From: Xanthocytophaga agilis
Lineage (GTDB): Bacteria; Bacteroidota; Bacteroidia; Cytophagales; 172606-1
Direction of reading: 5' to 3'
Assembly (NCBI RefSeq): GCF_030068605.1
Contig: NZ_JASJOU010000001.1
Coordinates: 1,426,001-1,490,000 of the forward strand
DNA length: 64,000 nt
Each line of letters opens with the position of its first letter. Position 1 is the stretch's first letter. The notes beneath the pieces were generated by a model, which was given only the letters and a program-made list of their open reading frames with translations, ran no database searches and was not told the DNA's origin. The translations under genes and the position numbers were made by a program. Below, one piece after another: positions 8,947 through 17,795 of this stretch.

Positions 8947-9483
8947 TCATTCTATGTAACTTCCTATCTCCAGTTCACCCAAGGTAGACTTGATTTGGTT
9001 ATAAAACAGTGCATACTTTTCAGGTTCTTCACCAAGTTCAAGCAATGACTCCATATCATTTCCACTACTTGTGATTATGCAATTGATATTTTGGACTTTA
9101 GTGCTTAAAAGGTTTTCGTCTTCATCCTCTTCATCTTGCCTATATAGAGTAAAAGAAATAGGATCACTTATATAAATGATAAACAGCGGAAAATCTTTAC
9201 GGTCTGTACTGCTAAACACTTCTAGCCCGGCAAACACTCCATTTGTCTTAGTGATATGTACTTTAAAGGCATAGTTTTGTCCCGGATCTAAACTGGCAAT
9301 AGATGTTGTATCAAGAATAGAAAGACTACTACCTGATACTAATTTACTCTGTGGAGTCTCATTCTGAAAATCCCAGAAACTGATACCTCGTATATTCTTC
9401 TGTTGGCCTGTAATCAAAGTAATCTGGCTCTCAATCAACTTATTTTCCTGGAGACGGGATACTAAGGTATCAATGTCTGTCAA
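8947..9483 (-). CDS. Hypothetical acidic cytoplasmic protein
   Basis: This is a 178-residue protein with no signal peptide or membrane segment. It has an acidic stretch (RQDEEDEDENLL) and a C-terminal helix-like end (ALFYNQIKSTLGELEIGSYIE). The middle alternates hydrophobic and polar residues (YAFKVHITKTNGVFAGLEVF), suggesting a beta-rich fold. I recognise no domain. It lies 135 bases upstream of the PrsW gene on the same strand and could be co-transcribed with it. Confidence 0.65.
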   Translation of the reverse strand: MTDIDTLVSRLQENKLIESQITLITGQQKNIRGISFWDFQNETPQSKLVSGSSLSILDTTSIASLDPGQNYAFKVHITKTNGVFAGLEVFSSTDRKDFPLFIIYISDPISFTLYRQDEEDEDENLLSTKVQNINCIITSSGNDMESLLELGEEPEKYALFYNQIKSTLGELEIGSYIE

Positions 9484-9728
9484 AGTAATAATAGTATTAC
9501 TCTTTGGGGCAATCTGAAGATAATGAAATGCACTTATAGGGATATATAGAAAACAATAATATGTTGTTTTATAAACAATACTTTATGAGACAATATATCG
9601 TTTCTACCTCTGATGAGCTAGTAGGTTTGCATTTATTCAACAATCAACTGGATAAATGCATGTAATATATCCGGATATTTACTAGTATTATTTTGTTGAA
9701 TAGGGTAACATTGAAGTTATACTCTATG

Positions 9729-10100
9729 CTATTTCTTTTTCTTCGCTTGAGCCAATGCCTCCTTTACTCTAAACTTCACAATATCTGTAATCAATTTCAG
9801 TGGCATAGGCTTATCCAGTGGAAATTGGACTGATCCTTTGGCCCCTTTGTAGCCGGAAAGTTGTTCCTTGAATGCTTCAATACCTACAGGAGCAGGATAG
9901 AAACCGATATGATTTTTGAAGGCAGCAAAATGAACCAGATTACCATTCAGAACAAAGGTAGGCATAGCATATTTGATGGCTTCCTGTGCTTCCGGGGCTG
10001 CTTCTTTGATGGTTGCCCGTATCTGATTCAGAATCTGTTGAATATTGTCAGGGAATCCGGCAATATATTCATCGATAGTGGTAGCATTAGTCGTAACCAT
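9729..10100 (-). CDS. DUF1801 (YdhG/iron-chaperone-like) protein
   Basis: The 123-residue protein matches the DUF1801 pattern: TIDEYIAGFPDNIQQILNQIR at the N-terminus, EAIKYAMPTFVLNGNLVHFAAFKNHIGFYP in the middle, and a C-terminal 'KGSVQFPLDKPMPLKLI' segment followed by a basic helix. This alpha/beta fold is related to frataxin-like proteins and some members have been proposed as iron chaperones. It is cytoplasmic. A single gene with no obvious operon partner. Confidence 0.85.
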   Translation of the reverse strand: MVTTNATTIDEYIAGFPDNIQQILNQIRATIKEAAPEAQEAIKYAMPTFVLNGNLVHFAAFKNHIGFYPAPVGIEAFKEQLSGYKGAKGSVQFPLDKPMPLKLITDIVKFRVKEALAQAKKKK

Positions 10101-10204
10101 AAGATTTGTTGTTAGAGAGAAAAAATTTAATCAACAAATCAAAATACCTAAATCCGGAATGGAGAACAAGTAGTTATTCCTAAAATTATTTCTTATTGGA
10201 TAAA

Positions 10205-10235
10205 GAAAAAGAGCCAGAATATATTCTGGCTCCAT
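10205..10235 (-). terminator. Rho-independent terminator of the flavoprotein gene
   Basis: GAGCCAGAATA pairs with TATTCTGGCTC in a near loop-free hairpin. On the minus strand it is followed by TTTTTCTTT, directly behind the stop codon at 10243. Confidence 0.85.
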
Positions 10236-10242
10236 GTGCTAC

Positions 10243-11499
10243 TTATCTATAACGCTCTGGTGATAATAATGTTGTATCAACACTTGTTTTTTCTCCTGCT
10301 ACGATTTCTTTTACCAGCTGTCCTGTCACAGGAGCCAGACTTAGTCCCATCATAGCATGCCCGCTGGCGACAACGGCATTGGCAAACTTCTGAATACGGC
10401 CAATGTATGGTAGTCCATCAGGTGAGCAAGGTCGTAAACCAGACCATATCTGTTTCTTGTCTGGAATATCAAACTGGTAATCAGGCAAGTATTTAGGTAA
10501 CGACTTGATAATACCTCCAAAACGACGTAAGTCAATATCCTGGTTGATGCCTCCAATCTCCATTGTTCCCCCTACACGCAACTGATTATCCATAGGAGTA
10601 ATAGCAACCCGTGCTTCCGTAAGAATAGACGGAGTACGCAACTTTTTAGAAGGCAATGGGATAGTGATGCTATAGCCTTTTCCTGCCTGAATCGGCATTC
10701 GGAAGCCAAGCTGCTGTACAATCTCCTGTGACCAGGAACCGCCGGCAATAATCACTTCATCTGCCTTTATATTGCCTTTATTGGTAACTACTTCCATAAT
10801 ACGGTCTTTCTGTGAAACAAACCCTGACACAATCGTATTGGCCTGCAAATGTACACCTTTCTTTGTCAGATATGCTTTCATGCCTTTCATTAACTGATTC
10901 GGATGGAGATGCGCATCACCCGGATAAAATATTCCTCCCAGTACATCTGGTTTTACGTCAGGCTCCAGTTCATCGACTTCTTTCTTCGTAAGTACCTTAG
11001 CTTCCATACCTAATCCATGTGCGGTTTCAGCCACATGTGCTTCCTCTTCCAGCATATGCTCTGTTTTGCACAACATCAGCAACCCTTTGGATTCAAAAGC
11101 AAAGGCAAACTCCTGCTGTCTTGCCATTTCGGCATACAGGTTTCGGCTTATGGTATTCAGATCCCGTAATACAGGCATGGAACGTTTTACATGGGTATCA
11201 TTAGCCATTTTATAAAACTTCAGTCCCCACTGAATCAGATCCAGATTCAGACGTGGTTTTACATAAAACGGACTTTCGGAGTTAAACATCCACTTAATGC
11301 CTTGTGCTACCATACCGGGTGCTGCCAATGGAATAAAGTGGCTAGGCACAATCATACCTGCATTGCCATAGGAACATCCATCCCCCAGATCTCCTTTGTC
11401 CAGTACAGTTACCTGATGGCCTGCCTGACTCAGATAGTAGGCAGAACATAAACCTATCACTCCTCCCCCTACGATTACTATTTCTTTTTGAGTTGCCAT
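10243..11499 (-). CDS. DadA-like FAD-dependent D-amino acid (D-hydroxyproline) dehydrogenase
   Basis: The 418-residue protein starts with a Rossmann FAD-binding motif (IVIVGGGVIGLCSAYYL, glycines at residues 11-13 and 16) and ends with the 'GLRPCSPDGLPYIGRI' plus 'ASGHAMMGLSLAPVTGQLV' pattern of the DAO family. DadA-type enzymes oxidise D-amino acids to imino acids, passing electrons to the respiratory chain. The next gene upstream is a hydroxyproline 2-epimerase-type enzyme, 41 bases away, so the likely substrate is cis-4-hydroxy-D-proline, giving 1-pyrroline-4-hydroxy-2-carboxylate. The gene ends in a clear terminator. Substrate assignment is inferred from context; D-proline or another D-amino acid is possible. 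Confidence 0.8.
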   Translation of the reverse strand: MATQKEIVIVGGGVIGLCSAYYLSQAGHQVTVLDKGDLGDGCSYGNAGMIVPSHFIPLAAPGMVAQGIKWMFNSESPFYVKPRLNLDLIQWGLKFYKMANDTHVKRSMPVLRDLNTISRNLYAEMARQQEFAFAFESKGLLMLCKTEHMLEEEAHVAETAHGLGMEAKVLTKKEVDELEPDVKPDVLGGIFYPGDAHLHPNQLMKGMKAYLTKKGVHLQANTIVSGFVSQKDRIMEVVTNKGNIKADEVIIAGGSWSQEIVQQLGFRMPIQAGKGYSITIPLPSKKLRTPSILTEARVAITPMDNQLRVGGTMEIGGINQDIDLRRFGGIIKSLPKYLPDYQFDIPDKKQIWSGLRPCSPDGLPYIGRIQKFANAVVASGHAMMGLSLAPVTGQLVKEIVAGEKTSVDTTLLSPERYR

Positions 11500-11540
11500 T
11501 GCAAACTATATCTTATATACTCAGAAAATTGCGGTTGTGA

Positions 11541-12545
11541 TTATTTTACCAGGAATCCGTATGCATACGGATCGTCTTCGGGATCAATAGTAATAGTATT
11601 ATGACCATAGATTTTAGCCCAGCCTTCAATACCAGGGATCATTGCCTTGTGCCCTCCCAGTGTTACTTCATCTTCTACAGTTCCAATAAACTGGCTTCCA
11701 ATAATGCTTTCATGCACAAACCGATCTCCTTTTTTAAGCTTGCCTTTGGCATGCCATTGTGCCATACGTGCAGAAGTCCCTGTACCACAAGGTGACCGAT
11801 CAATAGCTTTGTCACCATAAAATACAGCATTGCGGGCAGTAGCATCCGGACTAATCGTAGCTCCTGTCCACAGAAGGTGGCTCAGGCCTTTGATGGTTGG
11901 GTTTTCAGGATGCACAAAAGTGTGAGCAGCATTAATGCGCTCACGCACTACAGGGCTCCAGCGAATCAGATCTGCTGCTGTATATTGCTCCAGACCTTTG
12001 AAGTTAGGCTGTACATCTACAATTGCATAGAAGTTGCCACCATATGCTACATCTACAGTAATCAATCCTAAATCCGGACATTCTACCTGTATGTTTTCGG
12101 CAGCCAGATAGGATGGTACGTTAACCAGCTTTACAGATTTCACTTTTTTACCTTCCTGGGTATAAGTCACTTTTACCAGTCCGGCAGGAGTCTCCAGCCT
12201 CAACTGTCCAGGTACTTTCGGAATCACCAGTCCTTCTTCTATCATAATGGTTACTGTCCCGATAGTGCCATGTCCACACATAGGCAGACATCCGCTGGTT
12301 TCGATAAACAGTACGCCAATATCATTTTCCGGATCATGCGGTGGATACAGTATGCTACCTGACATCATATCATGACCTCTTGGTTCGAACATCAACCCTT
12401 TGCGTATCCAGTCAAATTCCTGTAGAAAATGCTGGCGCTTTTCACTCATATTATTGCCTTTCAGTAAAGGACCACCGCCAGCTACCAACCGAACGGGATT
12501 GCCACAGGTATGGGCATCTATACAGAAGAATGTTTTACTTGCCAA
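11541..12545 (-). CDS. Proline racemase family protein, probable 4-hydroxyproline 2-epimerase
   Basis: The 334-residue protein is full length for the proline racemase family. Both catalytic Cys are present: C90 in LPMCGHGTIG and C253 in DRSPCGTGTSAR. This separates it from trans-3-hydroxyproline dehydratases, in which the second Cys is replaced by Thr. The N-terminus (FFCIDAHTCGNPVRLVAGG) is also typical. It should convert trans-4-hydroxy-L-proline to cis-4-hydroxy-D-proline. The oxidase gene lies 41 bases downstream and a DHDPS-family gene nearby, as in bacterial hydroxyproline degradation. The M1 peptidase gene lies 52 bases upstream on the same strand, so the three may form one transcript. 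A proline racemase role cannot be excluded from sequence alone. Confidence 0.85.
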   Translation of the reverse strand: MASKTFFCIDAHTCGNPVRLVAGGGPLLKGNNMSEKRQHFLQEFDWIRKGLMFEPRGHDMMSGSILYPPHDPENDIGVLFIETSGCLPMCGHGTIGTVTIMIEEGLVIPKVPGQLRLETPAGLVKVTYTQEGKKVKSVKLVNVPSYLAAENIQVECPDLGLITVDVAYGGNFYAIVDVQPNFKGLEQYTAADLIRWSPVVRERINAAHTFVHPENPTIKGLSHLLWTGATISPDATARNAVFYGDKAIDRSPCGTGTSARMAQWHAKGKLKKGDRFVHESIIGSQFIGTVEDEVTLGGHKAMIPGIEGWAKIYGHNTITIDPEDDPYAYGFLVK

Positions 12546-12597
12546 TGGGATAGAATTTATTGTTACTATACAAACAAAATACTAGTTCAGCTAAAGC

Positions 12598-14232
12598 TTA
12601 TAACCACGCTACATTTACAAAAAACAGATCTGTAGCAACCTTGATATTCTCCTGTGTGAGTGATTCTGTAAGTTTCATCTCTTTCCAGCTTGTAGTTGGA
12701 TAAATAAAAGCAGGAGCTTTGTCTTTCAAGGCAATCTTAACAGGCATATTGAATGCCTTGACATCAGCCTTCCAGCGATACATTAACTTTCCTGCTTTTA
12801 CCTGTAACTCCAGCACAGGAATGTCTTTATAGTTCAGGTATTGTTCAAACAACGGTGTCAGGTCTTTACCAGACTTCTTAGTAAAGAAGGCGACGGTTTG
12901 TTTATTGTCAATAATCTGATGCTTAAAGGTATTGTAATAATCCTTAATCAATGCCCACCATTTGGTATCGTCATTTATGATATTACGCAACGTGTGCAGA
13001 AATAAAGCACCCTTGAAATACATGTCCTTGGAGCCAGGAGTATTGACACCATAAGGCCCCAGAATGGGTTTATCATTGGCTACTTTACCACGATACCCAT
13101 TGATATATTTCAGTGCATTGTCATATCCAAACAAACACTCTACATATATGGCTTCTGCATAGGTTGTAAAACCTTCGTGCAGCCACATGTCGGCAATATC
13201 TTTGGAGGTAATGCTGTTTCCAAACCATTCATGACCACTTTCGTGAATAATGATAAAGTCAAACCACATACTTACTCCTACTCCAGTCCAGTCACGACGA
13301 CGGTAGCCGTTTTCGTAGTAGTTTCCATATCCAACAGCACTTTGATGTTCCATACCTGAGTGGGTAGTTTCTATTATTTTATATCCATCCCGTTTGAAAG
13401 GATATTCACCAAAATACTTTTCAAAGCAACCCAACATAGGTTTTACCTGTGCAAACTGTTTCTTTGCTTTTTCCAGGTTATAAGGCAGCACATAGTAATC
13501 CAGTGGCATTGTGCCATACTTGTCATCAAAATGAACATAGTTGCCAATGTTCAGTGCTACACAATAATTATTGATAGGATAGCTGACAAACCAGTCATAC
13601 CGTGTGTAGCCGTCACCCAACTCTTTTTTGCCCCGATACTGTCCGTTGGAAACATCCATCAGGTTACTGGGAACGGCAATACTAATCAGCATACTATCGG
13701 GCTTTTCAGTCTGATGGTCTTTGTTAGGCCACCATACACTGGCTCCCATTTCCTGGCAGGTAGTATTGATCCAGGGTTTTCCCTGCTCATCATGCGCCCA
13801 GGTAAACCCTCCTGACCATGGCGGACGTGCCGCAACAATAGGTACTCCCGAATAGAAGAAATCGATTGATTGTATGGATTTAGCAGGCAGTTTTTGAGGA
13901 AAGTCTATGAAGACTGCATTACCATCACGATTGTATTTCAGTTCTTTGCCTCCGTAAACAATCTTGTCTACGTTCAGGTTGGGAAACAGATCTACCTGCA
14001 TTCTATTGAAAGCAGTGACTACTTTGAACTGAATCGTGTTTTTCCCGGCAATGGATTTAGCGGCGGTATCAACTTTTATATCTAGATGATAATATGTTAC
14101 ATCATAACAACTGCGTTCGGGTGTCAGGGTGCCCCGAAGTGTGTCTGCATGTGTAAACGGTTTGTTAGTTTCCTGAGCGAATAGAGAACAACTAATAAGT
14201 AGTGTGCTGATGAAGAAAATGAATTTTGTCAC
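12598..14232 (-). CDS. Secreted M1 family metallopeptidase
   Basis: The 544-residue protein starts with a signal peptide (MTKFIFFISTLLISCSLFA). It has an N-terminal beta domain typical of M1 enzymes, the substrate-binding 'GMEHQ' (residues 293-297; the classical motif is GxMEN) and the zinc site H330-E331-xx-H334 with E353 (HESGHEWFGN, then LHEGFTTYAE). The family removes N-terminal residues from peptides; the changed GxMEN motif suggests altered specificity. It lacks the large C-terminal helical domain of aminopeptidase N. It lies directly upstream of the epimerase, which fits a scheme in which secreted peptidases release hydroxyproline-rich peptides; that link is an inference. Confidence 0.85.
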   Translation of the reverse strand: MTKFIFFISTLLISCSLFAQETNKPFTHADTLRGTLTPERSCYDVTYYHLDIKVDTAAKSIAGKNTIQFKVVTAFNRMQVDLFPNLNVDKIVYGGKELKYNRDGNAVFIDFPQKLPAKSIQSIDFFYSGVPIVAARPPWSGGFTWAHDEQGKPWINTTCQEMGASVWWPNKDHQTEKPDSMLISIAVPSNLMDVSNGQYRGKKELGDGYTRYDWFVSYPINNYCVALNIGNYVHFDDKYGTMPLDYYVLPYNLEKAKKQFAQVKPMLGCFEKYFGEYPFKRDGYKIIETTHSGMEHQSAVGYGNYYENGYRRRDWTGVGVSMWFDFIIIHESGHEWFGNSITSKDIADMWLHEGFTTYAEAIYVECLFGYDNALKYINGYRGKVANDKPILGPYGVNTPGSKDMYFKGALFLHTLRNIINDDTKWWALIKDYYNTFKHQIIDNKQTVAFFTKKSGKDLTPLFEQYLNYKDIPVLELQVKAGKLMYRWKADVKAFNMPVKIALKDKAPAFIYPTTSWKEMKLTESLTQENIKVATDLFFVNVAWL

Positions 14233-14483
14233 AGGTGATTGGGGTTTGTATATGATTAAAAGACTCTGACAAATTTATAAAATATGGGAAACCCAAGCCC
14301 TAAACTCTTATCTTGTTCCGTATCTTTTTTGTTTTAGAGTTATTATCACAATTGTAAGCTCAAGGTATTGATTTGAAAATCCGTTCAGCTCAGTCAACTT
14401 AAGCAACATCCACTCTTTCCTTATCTTCTTTTACTCTCCGGAAAAGAACACACTATCTTCCCTGTCCTCGTCTCCCCTTTTTT

Positions 14484-14595
14484 GTCCTCCTGTAAGGATC
14501 TCGTGACAAGACCGGCGGCCTTTCCGAGTGGAGAGTATTATTTCTCTCGGAAAGTAAACGCAACTCTATTTGTCACGAGATTCTTTCAGAAGGAC
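14484..14595 (+). repeat. Dispersed repeat family B, intact 112-bp core (copy 1)
   Basis: The core has inverted arms of 26 bp (GTCCTCCTGTAAGG... at the left and ...TTTCAGAAGGAC at the right) around a 60-bp centre. It is followed to about 14712 by purine-rich degenerate units resembling CTTTCAGGAGAACAAA. In this copy the inner arm reads CTCGTGACAA and TTGTCACGAG, so both sides changed together relative to other copies. It fills most of the 520-bp gap between the M1 and DHDPS-family genes. Confidence 0.85.
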
Positions 14596-14701
14596 AGATA
14601 AGGAAATCTTTCAGGAGAACAAAAGAGGAAATAATCCTTTCGGAAGGACTATAAAAAGACCGAACGAAGAGACTGATCCTTTCAGGAGACAAAAAGAGAG
14701 A

Positions 14702-14747
14702 ACTACCTGTTTCTGCAAAACTGAGTCAGCAGAACAGGTAGTTTCAA
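14702..14747 (-). terminator. Terminator of the DHDPS-family gene
   Basis: CTACCTGTTTCTGC pairs with GCAGAACAGGTAG with one bulge, directly behind the stop codon at 14753 on the minus strand. The following minus-strand bases are pyrimidine-rich (TTCTCTCTTTTTG). Confidence 0.65.
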
Positions 14748-14752
14748 ATTAT

Positions 14753-15682
14753 TTATTCAGCTACCAGGCTAGTCTTTTGGAATGCTGGTAATACAGGGCG
14801 GGTAGCCAGAGCGTCTTCAATGATTTTGACAACCTTTGCTCTTTCTTCACCTGCCAGCGGTAAACGAGGTTCGCGTACGTATTCTGTTCCGATGCCTGTA
14901 TATACTTCAGCCAGTTTGATATTCTGAATGAATTTGGTAGAAACATCCAGGTGTAACAATGGGAAGAACCAACGATAGATAGCACGGGCTTCTTCTACAC
15001 GTCCTGTTTTTGCCAGTTCATAGATAGCTACGGTTTCAGCTGGGAATGCATCTACCAGACCTGCTACCCAACCATGTGCTCCCATCAGTAAGCTTTCCAG
15101 TGCCAGATCATCCACACCACTCATAATCTTGTAGCGATCACCAAACTTATTGATGATATCTGTCATGTAACGAACATCTCCTGTTGACTCCTTCATGGCT
15201 TCAAACTTAGGTTCAGAAGCCAGTTCTTCAAACATTTCCAGAGAGATAAAGGTCTTATAAGCAAGCGGGTTGTTGTACAACATGATTGGCAAGCTTGTAT
15301 GAGAAGCTACTTTTTTCAGGTAGTGTACAGTTTCGCGATCATCCGAAGGGTATCGCATGGGAGGTAGTAACATAAATCCGTCAGCACCATTTTCCTCTGA
15401 CTCCTGCACAAACCGGATTGCCTCACGGGTAATGCTTTCTGCTACACAGATTACTACAGGAACTCTTCCTGCAACTACCTTCACTGTATTTTTCAGCAAT
15501 GTTTGTTTTTCATCAAATGAAAGAGTACTGTTTTCACCCAGTGAACCACAAATAATAATTCCATGTACACCTGCACTCAATTGTGCTTCGATGTTTTTAT
15601 TGAAAGTGTCAAGATCCAGTGATTCATCTGCATGAAAGTTTGTGGTAACAGCTGGGTAAACACCAATCCAATCAGGTCTCAT
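14753..15682 (-). CDS. DHDPS/NanA family lyase, probable pyrroline-4-hydroxy-2-carboxylate deaminase
   Basis: This 309-residue protein is a complete class I aldolase-type (beta/alpha)8 barrel of the dihydrodipicolinate synthase family. It shows 'GSLGENSTLS' (the GxxGE motif), the catalytic Tyr136 in MLYNNP and the Schiff-base Lys164 in FEAMKEST. The family includes DapA, NanA, KDG aldolases and the hydroxyproline-pathway deaminase that makes alpha-ketoglutarate semialdehyde. The same-strand neighbours (2-epimerase and D-amino-acid dehydrogenase about 2-4 kb away) favour the last. It is not likely to be the lysine-pathway DapA, because it is not next to lysine genes. A semialdehyde dehydrogenase to complete the pathway is not in this window. 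Confidence 0.75.
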   Translation of the reverse strand: MRPDWIGVYPAVTTNFHADESLDLDTFNKNIEAQLSAGVHGIIICGSLGENSTLSFDEKQTLLKNTVKVVAGRVPVVICVAESITREAIRFVQESEENGADGFMLLPPMRYPSDDRETVHYLKKVASHTSLPIMLYNNPLAYKTFISLEMFEELASEPKFEAMKESTGDVRYMTDIINKFGDRYKIMSGVDDLALESLLMGAHGWVAGLVDAFPAETVAIYELAKTGRVEEARAIYRWFFPLLHLDVSTKFIQNIKLAEVYTGIGTEYVREPRLPLAGEERAKVVKIIEDALATRPVLPAFQKTSLVAE

Positions 15683-15761
15683 AAATAGTAAAGATTAAGG
15701 TTTAAAGATTCAGCAGATCTATCCGCCAGGAAATGTAGTATGATTTGGAATATACTTTTGG

Positions 15762-17480
15762 CTAATCAAACCGCCAGGATGTCTGGAAGTTTTTAGTTAA
15801 AGGTTGCTTTGTTAATATCGCTCGTACCAGTTCAACCGGTAATGTATTTTCTTTCAGTATGGCATCGTGAAATTCCTTGTCAGTCATCTTGCCAGAGTCT
15901 ACCAGCTCTTTGTGTAATGCACGAAACTGTAATCCACCAATCATATAGGCAAGCTGATAAAGTGGTCCATAACCTCCTGTAAACGAACGACGTACTTCGC
16001 CTTCTGCATTGGCTCTTTCATGTCCTACACGATCTACCAGAAAATCAATGCATTGCTGAGGAGTCATTTTTTCCAGATGATAGCTAAGTGAGAAAATGAT
16101 ACGGGCACAACGGTGCATTCTCCAGAACAGCATTCCCACTCTATCTTCAGCATTGCGGGGAAACTTCTTGTCCCACAATAACATCTCCCAGTACAATGAC
16201 CAGCCTTCGATCCAGAACGGTGTATAGAACATTGAACGATACGGACGATACCGGTCATTCATAAATCCTTGCAAATGGTGTCCCGGAATCAGTTCGTGTT
16301 GCACTGTAGCTCTGGAGAAATGCGGATTATTGCCCCGCATACTCATCAGCTTGGCCTCGTGGGTCATAGTGTTGGTGGGATAAGAGATCAGAATGTCTTC
16401 TCCTCCTAGAAAGAACGGACTTACTAACTGACGTTGTGGTGACATCATACGCATATGCCAGGTCTCCTTAGCCAGTTCAGGAACCGTAACCAACTGGTTC
16501 TTCTCTACAAAATCAATCGCCTCTACTGCCAGTGCATAAATCAATTCAGGCTGTTTTCCCGGCTCTACATAGGTATTCTTTACTTTCTCCAGTGCCTTTT
16601 TCCAGTCATCTCCAAAGCCCATCTCGCGGGACGCTTTCTTCATTTCAGTTTCACACCAGGCAAACTCACGATTAGCTATCGTTACCAGTTCATCAGGTGT
16701 ATAAGGAATCATTTCAAAACGTAGCTGTTCTATCAGCTTCTCTCTGCCTATAGGATTGCCGATAATTCCACTTCCATCATCCTTAGCCTGATTATCTGCA
16801 GATAGCCGCTTGGATAAAAAGCCGACATAGTTGCTCAGTACTGAATCTGCATCCGTGAATGGTTTACTTACCCACCAGGTAAACAAAGGGTCATATCCTT
16901 CATAAAAATGATAGGACTCCTGAAAACGTCTCTGCAGATTTTCGGCCAGCGAAGAGGCCATTCGATTCAGATGAGAAGTAAGCTTGGCAGACTTCTCAAT
17001 TTCTTTCTGGGTGTTCTGAATGTCTGTTTTCAGACTGTTGATCAAACTAGCCGTTTCTTTTGGATTCAAAACTTCTCCTTTGCGACGAGATTTTTCGAAG
17101 GTCAGTATCTTATCCTTAAAAGCAAATACAGGCTGCAGTGTCACCAGATCTTTTTCCAGTGTTTTCAGGTCATCAAGTTCCTGCTTCAGATCACGTTTAA
17201 AGATAATATAATCTACTTTTCCACTCTGACTAAGTTTATCAAAGTCCAGTGCTTCTAGTTTTTGTAAAGTTTGTTGATGGAATTGTTGTAAGCGGGATAC
17301 CCGTTCCGGTGAACAGGTAATGGTATAGGTTCGGTTCAGACTACCCAGATCTTCTCTATAAACAGTGATTAAAGCCTCTACTTCTGCCGAAGAGTTTGTT
17401 CCCTGTGCCCTTACCTGTGGACTCATCAGGAAGCATAGTAAAATAAGAAAACTACTAATTCTGAGTAAAAACAGTTGCAT
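15762..17480 (-). CDS. Secreted DUF885 family metallopeptidase-like protein
   Basis: The 572-residue protein has a signal peptide (MQLFLLRISSFLILLCFL, cleaved near QVRAQG). It carries the DUF885 zinc-type motif HELIPGHHLQGF (H395, E396, H401) and downstream 'FWIEGWSLYWE' with the extra Glu expected of a gluzincin-like site, and the C-terminal 'RSFTGGYGPLYQLAYMIGGLQ' block. Family members are thought to be periplasmic carboxypeptidase-like enzymes. It lies 79 bases upstream of the DHDPS-family gene on the same strand and is plausibly co-transcribed with it. Together with the M1 enzyme it would give two secreted peptidases next to amino-acid catabolic genes. Confidence 0.85.
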   Translation of the reverse strand: MQLFLLRISSFLILLCFLMSPQVRAQGTNSSAEVEALITVYREDLGSLNRTYTITCSPERVSRLQQFHQQTLQKLEALDFDKLSQSGKVDYIIFKRDLKQELDDLKTLEKDLVTLQPVFAFKDKILTFEKSRRKGEVLNPKETASLINSLKTDIQNTQKEIEKSAKLTSHLNRMASSLAENLQRRFQESYHFYEGYDPLFTWWVSKPFTDADSVLSNYVGFLSKRLSADNQAKDDGSGIIGNPIGREKLIEQLRFEMIPYTPDELVTIANREFAWCETEMKKASREMGFGDDWKKALEKVKNTYVEPGKQPELIYALAVEAIDFVEKNQLVTVPELAKETWHMRMMSPQRQLVSPFFLGGEDILISYPTNTMTHEAKLMSMRGNNPHFSRATVQHELIPGHHLQGFMNDRYRPYRSMFYTPFWIEGWSLYWEMLLWDKKFPRNAEDRVGMLFWRMHRCARIIFSLSYHLEKMTPQQCIDFLVDRVGHERANAEGEVRRSFTGGYGPLYQLAYMIGGLQFRALHKELVDSGKMTDKEFHDAILKENTLPVELVRAILTKQPLTKNFQTSWRFD

Positions 17481-17744
17481 CTGGATAGGTTGTGTGTTAA
17501 ACAGTTGAGAATGAAAAAAACAGAGACAATAGTATTATAGAAATATGCGGCTCCTATATTCCATAGCAATCATAAACAAAACTAGACAAAAAAAGTAAGG
17601 TATACTTTTTCAATTTTAGCATATCCTTCACCTATATTAACATAAAACGAGAGATTATCTGCCTATTCATGTTAAGATGAAAAGTACCCAACTCGTCTAT
17701 TTACTTTTTCGTGTATAAAATCAGGGCTGATGAAGATATATAAC

Positions 17745-17774
17745 AAAAAAGCCTTCCTAGAAAAGGAAGGCCTG
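17745..17774 (-). terminator. Terminator of the two-component operon
   Basis: AGGCCTTCCTT pairs with AGGAAGGCTT around a four-base loop on the minus strand, followed by TTTTT, 22 bases after the stop codon at 17796. The rest of 17481-17744 shows nothing else I can support. Confidence 0.85.
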
Positions 17775-17795
17775 ACAATCAAATAATTACCTCAA

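Noticed and set aside
14570-14791. 73-codon ORF MSRDSFRRTDKEIFQ...
   Set aside because: It translates the degenerate purine-rich tail units of family B (FRRT, FQENK, FRRQ repeats).
14753-15682. Lysine-pathway dihydrodipicolinate synthase
   Set aside because: No lysine genes are nearby, and the neighbours point to hydroxyproline breakdown; the family alone does not decide.
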